The notes below the pieces were generated by a model. It searched no databases. It saw only the letters and a list, made by a program, of their open reading frames with translations, and was not told the origin of the DNA. A DNA stretch of 64,000 nucleotides, from assembly GCA_007844125.1 (NCBI GenBank), contig CM017558.1, forward strand, positions 52,072,834 to 52,136,833, written 5' to 3'. Below, piece by piece: positions 60,598 through 64,000 of this stretch. Numbering within the stretch: position 1 is the first letter of the stretch; the number at the start of each line of letters is the position of its first letter. Source of the stretch: Sinonovacula constricta (lineage: Eukaryota > Mollusca > Bivalvia > Cardiida > Solecurtidae). Position numbers and translations under genes: made by a program.

Positions 60598-61108
60598 TTA
60601 ATTGTACGGTTTCTCAGACTTGGACCTTAACAAAAATGTTAACCAATGGCGAAGCCGTAGAGAATGCCATGACAACAGTACCACATGTTTGGAAAAGTTG
60701 TTCAGTTAAAATCATGCACAATTTAAAAAGTAGTTACTAGGTCACCTTTTCATAAATCTATGAGAATAACACACACTTGAGTCACTGCATACCTTAATCG
60801 ATACATGTCACATGATCTAATGGAAGAAATGCTTAAATATTAAGCAAAATAACGGGATAATATTTGTTACATTTAACAGGTTATCATCAGCCAAATGTGG
60901 GTATATTGGGTGTAATTTTAATCTGCTTCAAGTTGTTTTTGTTGTTATTTTTGTTTTTGTAGTAATAGTTGTTGTTGTTTAGTGGGGAGGGATCCCAGTA
61001 CATACGCTGACTTGAACTGGCCTTAAGTCTAAGATAAAAGTAAGACTAAGTACTCTGTTAAAATAATGGCAATACAACTTTCTGATGATGCAAAGTTTCA
61101 TTAACTGG

Positions 61109-61191
61109 CCAAGTACTTTATACCGCCAAGTACTTTATACCGCCAAGTACTTTATACCGTCAAGTACTTTATACCGCCAAGTACTTTATAC
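61109..61191. repeat. 17-bp tandem repeat, five copies
   Basis: CCAAGTACTTTATACCG repeated 4.9 times with one C-to-T change. Confidence 0.95.
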
Positions 61192-61214
61192 CCAAACGTT
61201 ATCTCCAACTCTCC

Positions 61215-62021
61215 AAACCAGCATCATCCACAACCTATAAACCAAACATCACCAATAACTTATAAACCACCCACCATCTATAACTTATAAACCAGCCACA
61301 ATCTATAACTTATAAACCAGCCACAATCTATAACTTATAAACCACCCACCATCTATTACTTATAAACCAGTCACAATCTATAACTTATAAATCAGCCACA
61401 ATCTATAACTTATAAACCAGCCACAATCTATAACTTATAAACCAGCCACCATCAGCCACCATCTATAACTTATAAACCAGCCACCATCAGCCACCATCTA
61501 TTTCTTATAAACCAGCCACCATCAGCCACCATCTATTACTTATAAACCAGCCACCATCAGCCACCATCTATTACTTATAAACCAGCCACCATCAGCCACA
61601 ATCTATTACTTATAAACCAGCCACCATCAGCCACAATCTATAACTTATAAACCAGCAACCATCAGCCACCATCTATTACTTATAAACCAGCCACAATCTA
61701 TAACTTATAAACCAGCCACCATCTATAACTTATAAACCAGCCACCATCAGCCACCATCTATAACTTATAAACCAGCCACAATCTATAACTTATAAGCCAG
61801 CCACCATCTATAACTTATAAACCAGCCACCATCAGCCACCATCTATAACTTATAAACCAGCCACAATCTATAACTTATAAACCAGCCACAATCTATAACT
61901 TATAAACCAGCCACAATCTATAACTTATAAACCAGCCACCATCTATAACTTATAAACCAGCCACCATCAGCCACCATCTATGACTTATAAAGCAGCCACA
62001 ATCTATAACTTATAAACCAAC
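61215..62021. repeat. 25-bp/36-bp compound minisatellite
   Basis: The basic unit ATAACTTATAAACCAGCCAC plus AATCT (25 bases) alternates with a longer form carrying an extra CATCAGCCACC. Around 28 copies. Left units (CACCC, TCATCC) are the most diverged. Confidence 0.9.
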
Positions 62022-62708
62022 ATCTTCAACACCTGAATCAAACCAAACAGAATCCATTTCATAGTAAAACCAAACATTATTTAAAAGATAAATAAAAACC
62101 AAACATTATCTACATGTACAAATAAATCAAACCAAATACAATATACAACTAAATCATAAACTCGTGGTTTGGTTTTGATCAGTTATCTGTAATCCGTTAG
62201 TGCGGAAAAACGATTACTCAACATAAATAGACTTGCATGTATTGTATCCAGAATGCACAATGTTCAAAGTACTGATTGTGTTGATAAAATACAGCAACTG
62301 TTTGGGGTGTACGATAAGGCGCCAGTCCTACTCTGATCGTTAAACAATAAAAAAACAATATCCAGAGCTTCTGATCCCGAGTATATGAAACAGTGCTATG
62401 AAGTTCATCTTATATTGAGCACTACGATCAATATGTGATTTTAATCACACCGATTTATTCTACAGAAATCAATTAAATAGATCGATGATATTGAAATCAG
62501 CTCTGCAATAAATAATCGTCTCTATAAAACCATGAAAGGATGAAGTGCATTTGAGTAAAGAGGAACAATCAAGTGAGAGCGACTTGTTTGTAAATTATTT
62601 AGAACGACACCCGACCCTTTTGTGAAAGCTCCACAGAACAGAATATTTAAACTTGTCATTGTAATTGGACGTGTACATAAAATGTTAATTTAAACTTTTC
62701 GAATCTAG

Positions 62709-62932
62709 ATTATATTATATTATATTATATTATATTATATTATATTATATTATATTATATTATATTATATTATATTATATTATATTATATTATTATATTA
62801 TATTATATTATATTATATTATATTATATTATATTATATTATATTATATTATATTATATTATATTATATATCATATCATATCATATCATATTATATTATAT
62901 CATATCATATCATATCATATCATATCATATCA
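62709..62932. repeat. (TATTA)n turning into (TATCA)n pentanucleotide array
   Basis: About 32 TATTA units with one 3-base irregularity near 62790, then CATAT units from about 62868 with a short return to TATTA. A single T-to-C variant has spread within one end of the array. Confidence 0.95.
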
Positions 62933-62939
62933 TAATATA

Positions 62940-64000
62940 GCCAAAGTATGTTATTATATAAAACAAAAGTAGTTTTATTTTAACGTCTACGATAAAGTTA
63001 CTTAAAACAGTTATTCTTAACATATCGCTGGGATTTCATTTTGAGGATTTGTTACTCGTGATTATGTATAATATGTTAGATTTCTCAATAAATGCACTAG
63101 GGCTTAATATTGTCAAAAATTGATCCGTGTTGTCCCGAGGGCATCATTGTTCTCATAAATGCTGTCCTAACAAGTACAAACAAACACATGTGTTTTATCA
63201 AATGTCATACGGATAAGTGACAGTGAAGTTATTTAAAACCAGGGTTTAAAATAAATCCTTTATACATACAAGACTATCCGTTATTGTGTACATTTAATAT
63301 GCCCGTATACGTAAAATCCGGATTATGTATGTTAACTGTACTCGAGTACGGGCTGCGCGAAGACGGGTCTCAAGTGGACACAAACTAGACTACATTAAGT
63401 TCTTACCATGCTACGTGTTGTAATAACACTTTGTATAACTAGAGACTACGAAACTTATAGTAAGTATCCTGGTCAGACAGCCATCAGCTTGTGTTTGCTT
63501 ATCTTGATCAACACTTTCTGCCTAAGTAAATTATCCAAAAAATCTAACCAGAATTTAATTGGAGTTTGTGCAGTTACACAGCGTTTAGTAACTTCGATTG
63601 ATATGCCTTACTTTATGAAGAGTATACGCCATCTCTTTAGTGAAACTATGTAATGTGAAACCGTCGTTATTGTGATTATATGCAAACCGAACTTGAACAC
63701 ATGTCTTAAATATTCACAAATAGTTTCAGCTTTTTTAAGTGAAAGAGAATGTTGTTCTTGTACAAATTGTGTATGTGTTGCTTTTTTTCCCTACAATGCT
63801 TTATTTACATATGAACGGCAAATAATGTTACCGATCTGATAATTATTTCAAACATAGCTTGTAAAACGGAGAAAAAAGTATCGTGTTGACGGTAAACACT
63901 ATAAATAGGGAAACAGACAGTTAAATGAAATAATAATATTAACGAGTGACGAAGGAAAGGTCTAAAGACGTACAGAAGAAACATTATTTCATAATGACAT
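62940..64000. other. Non-coding right end
   Basis: No supported gene. The 81-codon ORF at 63408-63653 has no splice context and ordinary AT-rich composition. GAGTACGGGCTGCGCGAAG near 63345 resembles GAGTACGGGCTGCTCGAAG near 3146; this may be a shared repeat fragment. Confidence 0.4.

Noticed and set aside
63408..63653. 81-codon plus ORF
   Set aside because: No upstream or downstream exon signals and chance-level length.

Overview
This is a stretch of animal nuclear DNA: AT-rich, gene-poor, with exons bounded by GT-AG splice sites, long introns, tRNA-like SINE copies, a hAT-type DNA transposon, MITE-like elements and many satellites. Nothing bacterial is present: no operons, no Shine-Dalgarno spacing, no rRNA. 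Several dispersed repeats look like ones common in bivalve genomes, such as a short foldback built on GTAGATCC/GGATCTAC and an intronic block ending in AGCTCACCTTGAGCAC. My best inference is a marine or freshwater bivalve mollusc. The species cannot be told from the sequence.

Four protein-coding loci can be supported to different degrees. (1) Minus strand, 9653-10978: one large coding exon of 442 codons ending in a clean splice donor. It encodes a Ser-rich, disordered, signalling-type N-terminus. Its end resembles the end of the large first exon of ARHGAP6-type RhoGAPs; the catalytic exons would lie beyond the left edge. (2) Plus strand, 28.2-31.1 kb: two complete intronless tandem paralogues (195 and 194 aa) of an unrecognised multi-pass membrane family, plus a decayed third copy just upstream. 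(3) Minus strand, 46294-50934: six exons in perfect phase giving 334 C-terminal residues of a protein with recurrent T-S/T-Y-x-x-x-Y motifs, like ciliary microtubule-associated proteins; the 5' exon was not found. (4) Weak: a two-exon small gene at 35457-36135 (minus) and a possible last exon with a C-terminal membrane anchor at 60370-60597 (minus).

The rest is intronic or intergenic. The clearest mobile element is a 2,290-bp hAT-like transposon at 51286-53575 with an intact 8-bp target duplication. It has no transposase ORF but carries a promoter-like module: three 141-bp CCAAT-box repeats, a TATA box and a splice donor. A 274-bp MITE flanked by TTAA lies at 13633-13906. A SINE family in the same (minus) orientation occurs five times, with one plus-strand relative sharing its core. 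Satellites dominate 37.6-44.3 kb (31-, ~57-, 24- and 55-bp units, the last with a 276-bp higher-order duplication), 54-55 kb (56/57-bp units) and 61-63 kb (17-, 25/36- and 5-bp units).

The genes do not form an obvious pathway. The most interesting biology is the lineage-looking membrane-protein cluster with its pseudogene, the cilia-like gene, and the promoter-bearing hAT element.
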